A stretch of 64,000 nt of DNA from Cytobacillus sp. S13-E01 (GCF_029193815.1 NZ_JARFVC010000007.1:1-64000); one strand, 5' to 3'. Positions 25,612 to 35,129 are shown, counted from the stretch's first letter. Program-made: numbers and translations. Notes: generated by a model not told the origin, from the letters alone.

Positions 25612-26871
25612 TTAGTATTTAATTAAGAAATATTTCTTCTTCCCTCTACGTATAACAGTGAATAAACCTTCAATTCGATCTTCTTTTGTTAGTAAGTGTT
25701 CTACATTCTGGATTCGTTCTCCATTAATATAGATTGCACCATTTGAAACATCTTCACGTGCCTGACGTTTGGATGGAGAAATTTTACTGGTTACTAGTAG
25801 ATCAACTAAACTAACCTCAGCTTCTCCTTCAAATTGATATGTTGGTACGTCCTTAAAGCCTTGTATAATTTCCTCTGCTGTCAAATTACCGATACTTCCA
25901 CTGAACAATGCCTCTGAAATTTTTATAGCCTGTAAAAGTGACTCTTCTCCATGTACAAGCTTTGTTAATTCCTCCGCTAACGCTTTTTGAGCTGCACGTT
26001 TTTCCGGTGAAGTCTGCATTTCTACTTCTAGTTTTAAAATTTCCGCTTTTGATAAGAATGTGAAATATTTTAGATATTGAATAACATCACGGTCATCTGT
26101 ATTAATCCAAAATTGATAAAATTCATATGGCGATGTTTTCTCACGGTCTAACCAGATTGTGCCAGATTCTGTTTTACCAAACTTTGTACCATCCGATTTT
26201 GTTACTAAAGGTATAGTTAAGCCAAATGCTTTTGCGTTTTCCTTTGATTTTCTAATTAACTCTAACCCAGCCGTAATATTTCCCCATTGATCACTGCCAC
26301 CAATTTGAAGTTTGCAGTTTTCTGTTTCATATAATTTCAGAAAATCATATGACTGTAAAATCATATAAGTAAATTCAGTATATGAGATACCTTCGTCAAT
26401 TCTTGTTTTTACCGAATCTTTAGCTAGCATATAGTTTAACCCGAAGTTTTTACCCACATCTCGTAAAAACGAAATAACATCTAGCTTACCTATCCAATCA
26501 TAGTTATTTGCTATTTCAGCTGGGTTTTCACTAGCCTCAAAATCTAAGAAACGCGTTAATTGCTCTTTAATTTTATCACTCCACCCTACAACGACATCCT
26601 GTGAGTTTAGTGTACGTTCATTTTTCTTACCACTAGGATCGCCTATTAAACCTGTTGCCCCACCAACTAGTGCGATCGGCTGATGACCAGCCTGCTGAAA
26701 TCTTCTTAATGTTAGAACAGCAGCTAAATTTCCAATATGTAAACTATCAGCAGTTGGATCAAAGCCACAGTACAGCTTTATTTGTTCTTCATTTAATGAC
26801 TTTTGTAACCCTTCCTCATCTGTTAATTGATTAATTAATCCCCTAAATTGAAGGTCATGTAATATCTCCAT
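25612..26871 (-). CDS. tyrS: tyrosyl-tRNA synthetase
   Basis: Charges tRNA-Tyr. A 419-residue class I synthetase: the HIGH motif is SLHIGNLAAV (HIGN at 45-48), GGSDQWGNI at 191-199 binds tyrosine, the KMSKS equivalent is KFGKT at 230-234, and an S4 RNA-binding domain occupies about 350-419 (KRQAREDVSNGAIYINGERI). The ATG follows aaaaaggagactataa. Expression is controlled by the tyrosine T-box upstream on the same strand. Confidence 0.97.
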   Translation of the reverse strand: MEILHDLQFRGLINQLTDEEGLQKSLNEEQIKLYCGFDPTADSLHIGNLAAVLTLRRFQQAGHQPIALVGGATGLIGDPSGKKNERTLNSQDVVVGWSDKIKEQLTRFLDFEASENPAEIANNYDWIGKLDVISFLRDVGKNFGLNYMLAKDSVKTRIDEGISYTEFTYMILQSYDFLKLYETENCKLQIGGSDQWGNITAGLELIRKSKENAKAFGLTIPLVTKSDGTKFGKTESGTIWLDREKTSPYEFYQFWINTDDRDVIQYLKYFTFLSKAEILKLEVEMQTSPEKRAAQKALAEELTKLVHGEESLLQAIKISEALFSGSIGNLTAEEIIQGFKDVPTYQFEGEAEVSLVDLLVTSKISPSKRQAREDVSNGAIYINGERIQNVEHLLTKEDRIEGLFTVIRRGKKKYFLIKY

Positions 26872-27041
26872 TTATAGTCTCCTTTTTCGTGTTAATTACT
26901 ACCATTTAAAAAAGTAGCAACTGTATTCGTAAACATTGTAGCTTTTAAAGGATCTGTTTATTTTTTTCTTCCCTATTTCTGAAAAAGTTTCTCTAACATG
27001 AAAAAACAATAATCTATCAGAAGAGAGCCTTCAGAAAAGCA

Positions 27042-27310
27042 AAAAACTCGTCTCTTCAAAATGAAGGGACGAGTTTTAATCGCGGTACCACCCAACTTAA
27101 AGACAAAAATATGTCCTTCGCTTAAACAAGATAACGGATAAACCGTCTTTTGCTACCCATCGTCTTCTAACTTGTCCTAACGACTAAATGTTTTCCAACA
27201 ACTTCACAAAAGATGCTCAAGGGAGTAATTCATACACGATCTTTGTACTGATTTTCACCAAACATCAGCTCTCTAGCAACAGGGAGATATGTACTACTAA
27301 ATCCTATCAA
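27042..27310 (-). promoter_or_regulatory. T-box riboswitch (tyrosine) upstream of tyrS
   Basis: Read on the minus strand. The conserved T-box ggtggtaccgcg (27094-27083) sits just before the terminator arm aactcgtcccttc / gaagagacgagtt with ttttttg (27078-27042). Upstream is stem I with the AG-bulge-type gctgatgtttggtgaaaatcag-like bulges, and gaattactccc, whose TAC at 27227-27225 is the tyrosine specifier codon. Uncharged tRNA-Tyr would favour the antiterminator. A TTGACA box (minus, 27363-27358) is a possible -35 for this transcript. Confidence 0.93.
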
Positions 27311-27411
27311 TGCTTACAATATATTATGTTTAGTTTTTAACATATAAAGCTTATTCTTGTCAAACTAAATAATGGAAAAAAACAAAAAAATATAATAATT
27401 TACAAGTTTTA

Positions 27412-27420
27412 TGCTATAAT
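27412..27420 (+). promoter_or_regulatory. extended -10 promoter of the PBP gene
   Basis: TGC TATAAT with the TGn extension at 27412-27420, 31 bp before the ATG. No good -35 box is visible, consistent with an extended -10 type. Confidence 0.55.
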
Positions 27421-27451
27421 TAACATGGATTTTTAGGGGGATTGATTATAT

Positions 27452-30382
27452 ATGAATCATAAAAAAGAGAAGTGGCTTGAGAGGATTTTTGCCATAAAGA
27501 ATTTCCTACTAAACAAAAAAGCAAGAAAGACTGCAAACATAACTTATAGTGTGTTCTGGAATTTATTTTTATTATTCATGATTTTTGGACTTATTGGACT
27601 GTTCTTTGCGGGCGGTGCTGGAGCAGGTTATTTTGCATCATTAGTCAAAAGTGAACCTATCCGTCCCTATGACGAGATGAAAAAGAATATATACAATTAT
27701 GAGGAAACTACCGAGATTTACTTTGATAACAGCGTCTATTTAGGTAAACTTCGCTCTGATCTGGACCGCGAAGAAATAACGTTAGATGAAATATCTGAGC
27801 ATGTAAAAAACGCAGTAATAGCAACAGAAGATGAGTATTTCTATGAACATAATGGAGTAGTACCTAAGGCGATTTTACGTGCGATTCTTCAAGAAGTAAC
27901 AAATTCTGCCACTCGTACTGGTGGTAGTACATTGACACAGCAATTAATTAAAAACCAAATATTAACCAATGAAGTTTCATTTGATCGAAAAGCAAAGGAA
28001 ATATTACTAGCTCTTCGACTGGAAAAATTCTTTAAAAAGGATGAAATTCTAGAAGCCTACTTAAATATGGCAACTTTTGGACGGAACTCATCAGGTAGAA
28101 ATATAGCTGGTGTTCAAACAGCAGCTAAAGGAATCTTTGGGGTAGATGCGAAAGACCTAAACCTTCCTCAGTCTGCTTTCATTGCAGGTTTACCACAAAG
28201 TCCGTTTGGCTACACACCTTTTAATAACAAAGCTGAGATTAAAAATGATTTAGAGCCTGGATTAAGTCGGATGAAAACCGTACTAAAGAGAATGTTAGAT
28301 GGTAAATACATTACTCAAGAGGAGTACGAGGAAGCGTTAAAGTATGATATTCGTGCTAACTTAACACCTTTTAAAACATCACCAACAGATGAATATCCTT
28401 GGTTAACCAGAGAGATTGAAATTCGAGCAACAGACATATTAAAATTTAAACTAGCTCAAGCTGATGGTTATGAAGAAGAAGATCTTCTAGGTGATGACGA
28501 ATTACATGGCTATTATAAAGCACTTGCCGATCGAAATTTACGTCAAAACGGTTATCGAATTTATACGACTATTGATAAAGATATTTATGATAAAATGCAA
28601 GATGTTGCTAAAACATACGAATACTATGGTCCTGATAAACCACAAGTAAAGAGAAATCCAGATACAAATGAAGAAGAAAAAGTCTTAGAACCAGTTGAAG
28701 CTGGTGCAGTACTTATTGAAAACAAAACAGGTAAAATTATTAGTTTCGTAGGTGGGCGTGATTATAGTAGAGAACAAACGAACCATGCAACAAGCCCACG
28801 TCCAAATGGCTCAACGATGAAACCATTGCTTGCCTACGCACCTGCTATTGAACTCGGAACACTTCAGCCTGGTTCAATACTCGCAGACGTTCCTTTTAAA
28901 TGGGAGCAATCAGCAGAACCTTATGAACCAAGTAACTATGGCGGTGGCTTTGATGGACTTATGTCAGCCAGATATGCGTTAAAGATGTCTCGTAATATAC
29001 CAGCAGTTAAAACATATATAGATATACTTGACCAAAGACCTTTATCGTTCCTAGAAAAAATGGGATATACTACCTTACACCGTCAAGATGAAGGAGCTCC
29101 TGCTGTGGTACTTGGTGGGATGACGTTAGGTGTATCAGTTGAAGAAAATGTTAATGCGTACGCAACGTTTGGAAACTCTGGCAAATTTGTAGATGCATAC
29201 ATGATTGAGAAAATCGTTACAAACGATGGAGAAGTCGTTTATGAGCATGAAGCCAAGCCGGTTGACGTATTTTCTACACAAACAGCATATTTAACAATTG
29301 ACATGATGAGAGATGTTATTCGTAGTGGTACAGCAACTTCAATTCAAAGATATTTAAATTTCAGTTCTGATTGGGCTGGTAAAACTGGTACAGGTCAGGA
29401 CTACCGTGATGCTTGGTTTGTCGCTACAAATCCTAATATTACGTTTGGTACTTGGATTGGATATGATACACCAAAATCTATGTTCGGGAACTACAAAGGA
29501 CTTTCTTATTCCCAAAGAAACCTATTGCTTTGGTCAAAGCTTATGAATGTTGCTTATGAAGTTAACCCTGAGCTTGTTGATCCAAGTGAAACATTTAAAA
29601 TGCCTGGCGGGATTGTTAAACGGCAATATTGTGCATTATCTGGCCTACTACCATCAGACCTATGTAAAGAAGCTGGCCTAGTGGCAGAAGATATCTTTAA
29701 TGCTAAATATGCTCCAACAAAAGTTGATGACAATTTAGAAAGAGGCAAATATCTTGTTGTTGATGATAAGGCCTATCGCGTTCCAGCAACCGCTCCATTG
29801 GAGTTTGTGCAGGAAGGGATTATGATTAAAAAGGAATTCTTAGAACAGAATGATTTAAAAGATTTGACGGCTATTAATGCTTTGCTACCAAAAAGAGAAC
29901 AATGGTCGAATATAGTTGTAGCAGAAAAAGAAGAACTAGCCGATAATGGCACTGCACCAACAAAAGTAACAGGAGTTCAAATTTCTTCAGGTAAACTTAC
30001 TTGGAAAAGACATGAACATAACGATGTTATAGGTTATCGAATCTACAGAGCCAATAATTTCTCTACTGATTTTACGCAAGTAGCAAGTATTCCTGCAACT
30101 AAAGAATTACAATATACCATTAATAATCCCTCTTCCGCTGCCTATTATGTTATCGCAGTAGATGTGAGCGGAAACGTTTCAGCACAATCTGATATCATTA
30201 CAAACGGTAACTATATTGAAGAACCTGTAGAATTACCACCATCTGAGGAAGATGATAGTCAAGATGATGAAGGTAATGGTAATGATGATGATAACAATCA
30301 AGAAGAACCAGGTGACGGTGAAATTATAGATTTACCTGGCGTTGGGATGAATAGAATTGTATTGATACCACCCTATATTTGA
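27452..30382 (+). CDS. class A penicillin-binding protein (PBP1A family)
   Basis: Bifunctional peptidoglycan synthase of 976 residues. A cytoplasmic basic tail (1-35) and one membrane anchor (about 36-62) precede the glycosyltransferase domain, with catalytic E126 in ATEDEYFYEH and GGSTLTQQLIKN at 158-169. The transpeptidase domain has the STMK tetrad with nucleophile S454, SRN at 513-515 and KTGT at 644-647. A fibronectin type III-like module follows (about 845-925, ending in AYYVIAVDVSGNVSAQ), then a very acidic Asp/Asn-rich tail. Such a PBP sits between tyrS and acsA in many Bacillus but not in B. subtilis, as I recall. The ATG follows ttagggggattgattat. Confidence 0.93.
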   Translation: MNHKKEKWLERIFAIKNFLLNKKARKTANITYSVFWNLFLLFMIFGLIGLFFAGGAGAGYFASLVKSEPIRPYDEMKKNIYNYEETTEIYFDNSVYLGKLRSDLDREEITLDEISEHVKNAVIATEDEYFYEHNGVVPKAILRAILQEVTNSATRTGGSTLTQQLIKNQILTNEVSFDRKAKEILLALRLEKFFKKDEILEAYLNMATFGRNSSGRNIAGVQTAAKGIFGVDAKDLNLPQSAFIAGLPQSPFGYTPFNNKAEIKNDLEPGLSRMKTVLKRMLDGKYITQEEYEEALKYDIRANLTPFKTSPTDEYPWLTREIEIRATDILKFKLAQADGYEEEDLLGDDELHGYYKALADRNLRQNGYRIYTTIDKDIYDKMQDVAKTYEYYGPDKPQVKRNPDTNEEEKVLEPVEAGAVLIENKTGKIISFVGGRDYSREQTNHATSPRPNGSTMKPLLAYAPAIELGTLQPGSILADVPFKWEQSAEPYEPSNYGGGFDGLMSARYALKMSRNIPAVKTYIDILDQRPLSFLEKMGYTTLHRQDEGAPAVVLGGMTLGVSVEENVNAYATFGNSGKFVDAYMIEKIVTNDGEVVYEHEAKPVDVFSTQTAYLTIDMMRDVIRSGTATSIQRYLNFSSDWAGKTGTGQDYRDAWFVATNPNITFGTWIGYDTPKSMFGNYKGLSYSQRNLLLWSKLMNVAYEVNPELVDPSETFKMPGGIVKRQYCALSGLLPSDLCKEAGLVAEDIFNAKYAPTKVDDNLERGKYLVVDDKAYRVPATAPLEFVQEGIMIKKEFLEQNDLKDLTAINALLPKREQWSNIVVAEKEELADNGTAPTKVTGVQISSGKLTWKRHEHNDVIGYRIYRANNFSTDFTQVASIPATKELQYTINNPSSAAYYVIAVDVSGNVSAQSDIITNGNYIEEPVELPPSEEDDSQDDEGNGNDDDNNQEEPGDGEIIDLPGVGMNRIVLIPPYI

Positions 30383-30725
30383 GATAAGAAACGCGCAAGG
30401 CGCCCGCCTATCGGCGACACGCATAAGACGAGCCGGCTGGAAGGTTGTTCTTTACCTTCCGGACGGATTGCCCGAAAAGCGTAAGCGCCTTGGTCAGAAA
30501 CGAGAAAACTGGTCGACAAGAACGCCACGTCCTGTGGCATTGTCGACACTTGCACATCGTGTGCTTCGAAGACTCCGCCGAAAGAAGCGTTCTTTGCTTC
30601 TGTAGGAGGAGTTGAAGTTTCTCCTTGTTTCTAGGCGCTGGAGCTAGACAGGCTTATAACATAGAGTCGATGGCGACCGGAGTTAGACACTAAAACTTGG
30701 TACAAATTTTTATACTTTCTTATCT
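30383..30725 (+). repeat. long GCGC-core repeat interrupted by a nested 180-bp repeat
   Basis: The outer copy starts ataagaaacgcgcaaggcgc and proceeds like the 47110 copy to ccggacggattg (30470). There a 180-bp segment intervenes (30471-30650, cccgaaaagcgtaagcgcc ... ctaggcgctggagctagaca), after which the outer sequence resumes with ggcttat, agtcgatggcg, ccggagttagacac and ttttatactttcttatc. The inner segment itself has the family ends (gaaaagcg ... ggagctagaca) but a different interior with several small hairpins. It begins one base after the stop codon region of the PBP gene. Confidence 0.85.
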
Positions 30726-30732
30726 TTAAATA

Positions 30733-31395
30733 AAAACCACCCGTGAGAATAACGGGTTTACTTGTGAGGTGCAAAACGGTAAATCACAGACCGAATCAAA
30801 TAGCAAATCACATAAACTTCACAGTATAATTCACAGTAAAAATGGCTTAGAGATGCAAATATCTCTAAGCTATTTTTAAAATTTCCTTTTTTTCACGAAA
30901 CCACCCGTAAGTTGTACAAGTCCATTAGATGCTAATGCGAGTTTGATAAATAAGCGGAGAAATTTCGCTTAATTAGGAAATAGCACCGAAAATAGCTTAA
31001 ATAGACGGAAAAATTCCGACTATTGACTCAAAAAGCGTAAAAATGGGTAACTTTGCTTTGCTTAATCGGAAAATCTCCGCTTATATACCCCGAACCGAGC
31101 TCTATCGTGCTGTCTAACCGGAAAATCTCCACTTATTTTAAATATCACTGGTTACTCAATTATAATCCACGTACTAAATTACAAAAACTTCACACACCTT
31201 CCAATAATTATTTCATACCCTGTGATTTCCTATGTGAATTAGGGAAACGGTATGCAATTAAGATTCCCCAAAATATTGATAAATCAATAAAAAACACACT
31301 GTGAATTATATTGTGGATTCAAGCGCGTTTTGCTTTGTGTTTTATAATGTTTGCACCTCTGAAGTAAATCCGCTACCGTGAGAACAGGTGGTTTT
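30733..31395 (+). repeat. fold-back element with imperfect terminal inverted repeats, copy 1
   Basis: The left end (aaaccaccc, gggtttacttgtgaggtgcaa, cacagtataattcacagt; 30733-30840) is the inverted complement of the right end (actgtgaattatattgtg, ttgcacctctgaagtaaatcc, aggtggtttt; about 31285-31395), with mismatches. Inside are a hairpin gcttagagat/atatctctaagc (about 30843-30870) and a core at 30941-31161 with four small palindromes of the pattern taa-N-cgga-N-tccg-N-tta. No plausible protein is encoded; a weak 83-codon frame inside has no ribosome site. About 660 bp in all. Confidence 0.75.
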
Positions 31396-31515
31396 CTCTG
31401 CTCTATAATAAGCAAAAGCACTATTCATTAACAGTGCTTTTGCTGTTATTATATTGTTTCATCTTTGAAGGTATACATTCTAAAATCTTCTAATGATATA
31501 TAGTTTAACGTTTAT

Positions 31516-31560
31516 CATTCAGTGAGGGTTTTCTTTCATTTCCCACTGTGAGGGTTAGGT
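31516..31560 (+). repeat. CTCAGTGGGG hairpin repeat, copy 1
   Basis: Attcagtgagggttttctttcattt and cccactgtgagggttagg. It matches 43004-43052 in the same orientation and 34355-34405 in the opposite one. Lies just downstream of acsA. Confidence 0.55.
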
Positions 31561-31599
31561 GAATCCTTTAGAATTTTACCTTGGTTTTTATACTGATAA

Positions 31600-33318
31600 T
31601 TAGTCTTCCATTGTAGAAAGGTCACCCGTTGGCAAATCAAGCTCCCATGCCTTTAAAACACGTCTCATAATTTTACCACTTCTAGTTTTTGGTAACTTAT
31701 CACGGAATTCGATTTCACGTGGTGCAGCGTGTGCAGCTAATCCCTTTTTTACAAAACTGCGAATTTCTTCTTTCAATTCATCCGTTGCAGTATAGCCAGC
31801 GCGTAGTGCCACAAATGCTTTAATAATTTCTCCACGTACTGGATCTGGTTTTCCAATAACACCCGCCTCCGCAATTGCTGGGTGTTCAACCAATTTACTT
31901 TCAACCTCAAATGGTCCAACACGCTCACCAGATGTCATAATAACATCATCGATACGACCTTGAAACCAGAAATATCCATCTTCATCCATATAAGCAGAAT
32001 CCCCAGACACATACCAATCTCCTGGCATAAAATAGGACTGATATTTTGCATCGTTGTTCCATATGGTGTGCATCATTGAAGGCCAGCCTTTTTTGATAGC
32101 TAAATTACCCATACGGTTATGTGGCAACTCATTCCCTTGATCATCAACGATTGCAGCAATTACTCCAGGAATTGGTTTGCCCATTGAACCAGGTTTAATT
32201 ACCATTGCAGGATAATTACAAATTAATTGCGCACCAGTCTCTGTCATCCACCAAGTATCATGGATTCGCAAATTAAATACTTTCACTCCCCAACGTACTA
32301 CTTCAGGGTTTAAAGGCTCTCCAACACTCAAAATATGTCGTAAGGATGTGAGATCAAATTGTTTTACTGATTCATCTCCCGCTCCCATCAACATACGAAA
32401 TGCTGTTGGAGCACTATACCAAACTGTTACACCATAATCCTCAATTGTTTGATACCATGCGTCAGGCTTAAATCGTCCTCCAAGAATGACATTGGATGCA
32501 CCTGCAAGCCATGGACCAAAGATACCGTAAGAAGTTCCTGTTACCCAACCAGGATCTGCAGTACACCAATACACATCATCTTCTTTTAAATCTAGTACCC
32601 ATTTAGCCGTTTGGTAGTGTTGGATCATTGCATTATGAACATGAAGGACTCCTTTGGGTTTTCCAGTAGATCCTGAAGTATAATGAAGGATTAAACCATC
32701 GGTACGGTCAACCCACTCAATTTGTAGTTGCTTACTTGCACGCTTCATATGACTACGAAAATCGATATAAGGACCTTCTTCTTTCACATTATCTCCAACT
32801 AGTACTATATGTTTTAGCGCTGGAAGTTCATCAACAGGTATTCTTTCCAATAACTCTGGAGTAGTAATAATAACCTTTGCTTCACTATCCTCCAAACGAT
32901 CTCTAACAGCACCTTGCATAAATGCTTCAAATAAAGGTCCAACAATTGCTCCTAGTTTAATTGCTCCTAATAAAGCAAAGTATAATTCGGGTGAACGAGG
33001 CATGAATATGAACACTCTATCGCCTTTTTCTACATCTGCAACCTGCTTTAATACATTGCCCGCTTTATTAGATAAGTCCTTCATTTCTTTAAATGTATAT
33101 TTTTCTTCATTCAAAGGGTCACGATAGTATAATGCAATCTTATTCTTGCGATTCCCCTCTGCATGTCTATCAATAGCTTCATATGCCATATTGACTCTAC
33201 CGGTTTCTGACCAGGAAAAATTTTTTTCTACCTCAGACCAATCATGATTTTGATATGTTTGATTGTAATCTTTTAAGTTAAAGTCCCCTTGCATTACTGG
33301 TAGCGCTTCCACCTTCAT
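31600..33318 (-). CDS. acsA: acetyl-CoA synthetase
   Basis: Converts acetate, ATP and CoA to acetyl-CoA, for acetate scavenging. It is 572 residues, the length of B. subtilis AcsA (shorter than the E. coli enzyme). Core motifs are YTSGSTGKPKGVLHVH (about 213-228), WWMTETG (about 355-361), the hinge around GRIDDVI, and RSGKIMRR near the C-terminus, where the lysine is the target acetylated by AcuA and deacetylated by AcuC. Divergent from acuABC exactly as in B. subtilis. The ATG follows taagggggagattcaat. A cre-like site lies in the shared intergenic region. Confidence 0.96.
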   Translation of the reverse strand: MKVEALPVMQGDFNLKDYNQTYQNHDWSEVEKNFSWSETGRVNMAYEAIDRHAEGNRKNKIALYYRDPLNEEKYTFKEMKDLSNKAGNVLKQVADVEKGDRVFIFMPRSPELYFALLGAIKLGAIVGPLFEAFMQGAVRDRLEDSEAKVIITTPELLERIPVDELPALKHIVLVGDNVKEEGPYIDFRSHMKRASKQLQIEWVDRTDGLILHYTSGSTGKPKGVLHVHNAMIQHYQTAKWVLDLKEDDVYWCTADPGWVTGTSYGIFGPWLAGASNVILGGRFKPDAWYQTIEDYGVTVWYSAPTAFRMLMGAGDESVKQFDLTSLRHILSVGEPLNPEVVRWGVKVFNLRIHDTWWMTETGAQLICNYPAMVIKPGSMGKPIPGVIAAIVDDQGNELPHNRMGNLAIKKGWPSMMHTIWNNDAKYQSYFMPGDWYVSGDSAYMDEDGYFWFQGRIDDVIMTSGERVGPFEVESKLVEHPAIAEAGVIGKPDPVRGEIIKAFVALRAGYTATDELKEEIRSFVKKGLAAHAAPREIEFRDKLPKTRSGKIMRRVLKAWELDLPTGDLSTMED

Positions 33319-33605
33319 ATTGAATCTCCCCCTTATGTAAATATATATCCGCTTACCCTAGTGTGTTCAATTTCCTACTAAAGAAATGAACAGTAATAGC
33401 CTAGTATAGTTACTTTACAGATAACCACACTGCCTGGAAGTTATTATTTATATCTTCTATTATAGTACAATAAATCCCTTTTCTCAATTTTTAAAATTTT
33501 TATATAAAAGCATTTTTTACCGTTCACTTTTTTTAAAAGATAAGAAAGTTTGTACCTAGTATTATATTTATTAAGTATTAGCAAAGGAATATACGTAATA
33601 TTTTG

Positions 33606-33619
33606 TGAAAACGCTTTAA
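33606..33619. promoter_or_regulatory. CcpA operator (cre) in the acsA-acuA intergenic region
   Basis: TGAAAACGCTTTAA agrees with the cre consensus TGWAANCGNTNWCA at 13 of 14 positions. It covers the expected -35 position of the acuA promoter, whose TATAAT box is at 33636-33641; this placement would give repression by CcpA in rich carbon, as known for acuABC in B. subtilis. The rest of the 356-bp gap (33319-33674) shows no gene. Confidence 0.75.
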
Positions 33620-33635
33620 TTCACTCGATTTCATG

Positions 33636-33641
33636 TATAAT
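33636..33641 (+). promoter_or_regulatory. -10 box of acuA promoter
   Basis: Consensus TATAAT preceded by tg at 33634-35, with only a weak -35, 34 bp before the acuA ATG and 16 bp after the cre site. Confidence 0.55.
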
Positions 33642-33674
33642 AGTATTAAAGTGATTCGATATGGTGGTGATTTG

Positions 33675-34307
33675 ATGGAACATAAAAAGACTTATAATGC
33701 TAAAGAAATAAAAACCCCACATGGAAGTCTAATTATTGAAGGTCCAATTCCTGGCCATAAATTAGCTAGCTATGAATTTCACAAGGATCTGGTAGCTTTT
33801 CGCACGCCCGAACAACAACATAAAGCTTTAATTGAAATTGCCGATTTACCTGAAGGTAGAATACTTATTGCAAGAAGTCGTCATACGATTGTAGGTTATG
33901 TTACATATCTCTATCCTGATCCTTTGGAAAGATGGTCAGAAGGTAAAATGGAAGACTTAATAGAACTTGGTGCCATAGAGGTAATACCAGAGTTTAGAGG
34001 TTATTCTGTAGGAAAAAATCTACTAAAAGTATCAATGATGGATGACGCAATGGAAGATTATATTATTATTACAACCGAATATTATTGGCATTGGGATTTA
34101 AAAGGAACCGGACTAAATGTTTGGGAATACCGCAAAGTGATGGAGAAAATGATGAATGCTGGTGGACTTGAATGGTATGCAACAGATGACCCTGAAATTA
34201 GTTCTCATCCAGCAAATTGTTTAATGGCTAAAATCGGAAAACGAGTTGATAGTGAGTCAGTACAACGGTTTGACAGACTTCGTTTTATGAATCGTTTTAT
34301 GTATTAG
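33675..34307 (+). CDS. acuA: AcuA, protein lysine acetyltransferase acting on AcsA
   Basis: A 210-residue GNAT-fold enzyme. It inactivates AcsA by acetylating its active-site lysine. The acetyl-CoA-binding core GAIEVIPEFRGYSVGKNLLK is at about 98-117, with a V..FRG.SVG-type loop. The ATG at 33675 follows ggtggtgattt; an in-frame ATG 14 codons upstream lies over the -10 box and cannot be the start. First gene of acuABC. Confidence 0.94.
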   Translation: MEHKKTYNAKEIKTPHGSLIIEGPIPGHKLASYEFHKDLVAFRTPEQQHKALIEIADLPEGRILIARSRHTIVGYVTYLYPDPLERWSEGKMEDLIELGAIEVIPEFRGYSVGKNLLKVSMMDDAMEDYIIITTEYYWHWDLKGTGLNVWEYRKVMEKMMNAGGLEWYATDDPEISSHPANCLMAKIGKRVDSESVQRFDRLRFMNRFMY

Positions 34308-34354
34308 ACTTTTTTTGTCTATGCACTTAACTGATGGCGGCTTCATTATATAAG

Positions 34355-34405
34355 TTAAATAACCCTCAGTGGGGATGAAAGAACCCCACTGAAGGTTATC
34401 CGTTA
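34355..34405 (-). repeat. CTCAGTGGGG hairpin repeat, copy 2
   Basis: Aaccctcagtggggatgaaag followed by aaccccactgaaggtta forms a strong hairpin (ccctcagtgggg / ccccactgaagg) between acuA and acuB. It could act as a partial terminator or mRNA-stability hairpin within the operon. Confidence 0.65.
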
Positions 34406-34484
34406 AAAAAATAGAAGTCAGATTTAGTTTGTTGTTATGCCTCCTACTTAATTGTTCTGACTTCAATATCAAGGGGGAATCATA

Positions 34485-35129
34485 ATGATAGTGGAAGAAA
34501 TTATGAGAAAAAACGTAAAAACGCTTACTCCTAGCGATACAATTATCACTGCTATAAAACTACTCGAAGAACATAAAATTCGTCACCTACCTATTGTTAA
34601 TGATCAACAAATTATTGTAGGGATTATTAGTGATCGTGATATTCGAGATGCGAGCCCTTCAATATTCCATGTCAGCGAACATAAAGAAGATTTAGAAAAG
34701 CCAATTGAATCCATTATGACTACTAATGTTATAACAGGACATCCTTTTGATTTTGTAGAAGAAATAGCTGCAGTATTTTACGAGCATAACATTGGTTGCT
34801 TACCCATTACAACCGGAGGAAAATTAGTAGGGATTGTAACTGAGACTGATTTACTGCACACATTTGTACAACTTACAGGTGCTAATCAACCAGGATCGCA
34901 AATAGAGGTTAAGGTCGCAAACATTGCTGGAGTGCTGTCTGAGGTAGCTACAATCTTTGGTAAACGAAATGTTAATATCTCTAGTGTGCTAGTATATCCT
35001 GACAAGGATGAAAAGTTCAAAATTCTTGTCTTTCGTGTTCAAACTATGAATCCGACGGCACTTATTACTGATTTAAAAAATGAGGGCTATGTAGTATTAT
35101 CGCCATACCTACCGGGGATATCATCATGA
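34485..35129 (+). CDS. acuB: AcuB, CBS-CBS-ACT protein
   Basis: A 214-residue protein with two CBS domains (about 1-60, [19 protein letters not shown], and 75-130, [12 protein letters not shown]) and a C-terminal ACT-like domain (about 138-210, [31 protein letters not shown]). CBS pairs bind adenine nucleotides, suggesting that AcuB senses energy state and tunes acetate use, but its molecular role is not established. It follows acuA after a 177-bp gap with a hairpin repeat, and overlaps acuC by 4 bases (ATGA), so acuBC are translationally coupled. The ATG follows tcaagggggaatcata. Confidence 0.93.
   Translation: MIVEEIMRKNVKTLTPSDTIITAIKLLEEHKIRHLPIVNDQQIIVGIISDRDIRDASPSIFHVSEHKEDLEKPIESIMTTNVITGHPFDFVEEIAAVFYEHNIGCLPITTGGKLVGIVTETDLLHTFVQLTGANQPGSQIEVKVANIAGVLSEVATIFGKRNVNISSVLVYPDKDEKFKILVFRVQTMNPTALITDLKNEGYVVLSPYLPGISS

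Noticed and set aside
31053-31304. 83-codon frame inside the fold-back element
   Set aside because: No ribosome site, composition not protein-like, and not preserved in the relative at 44626-45216.
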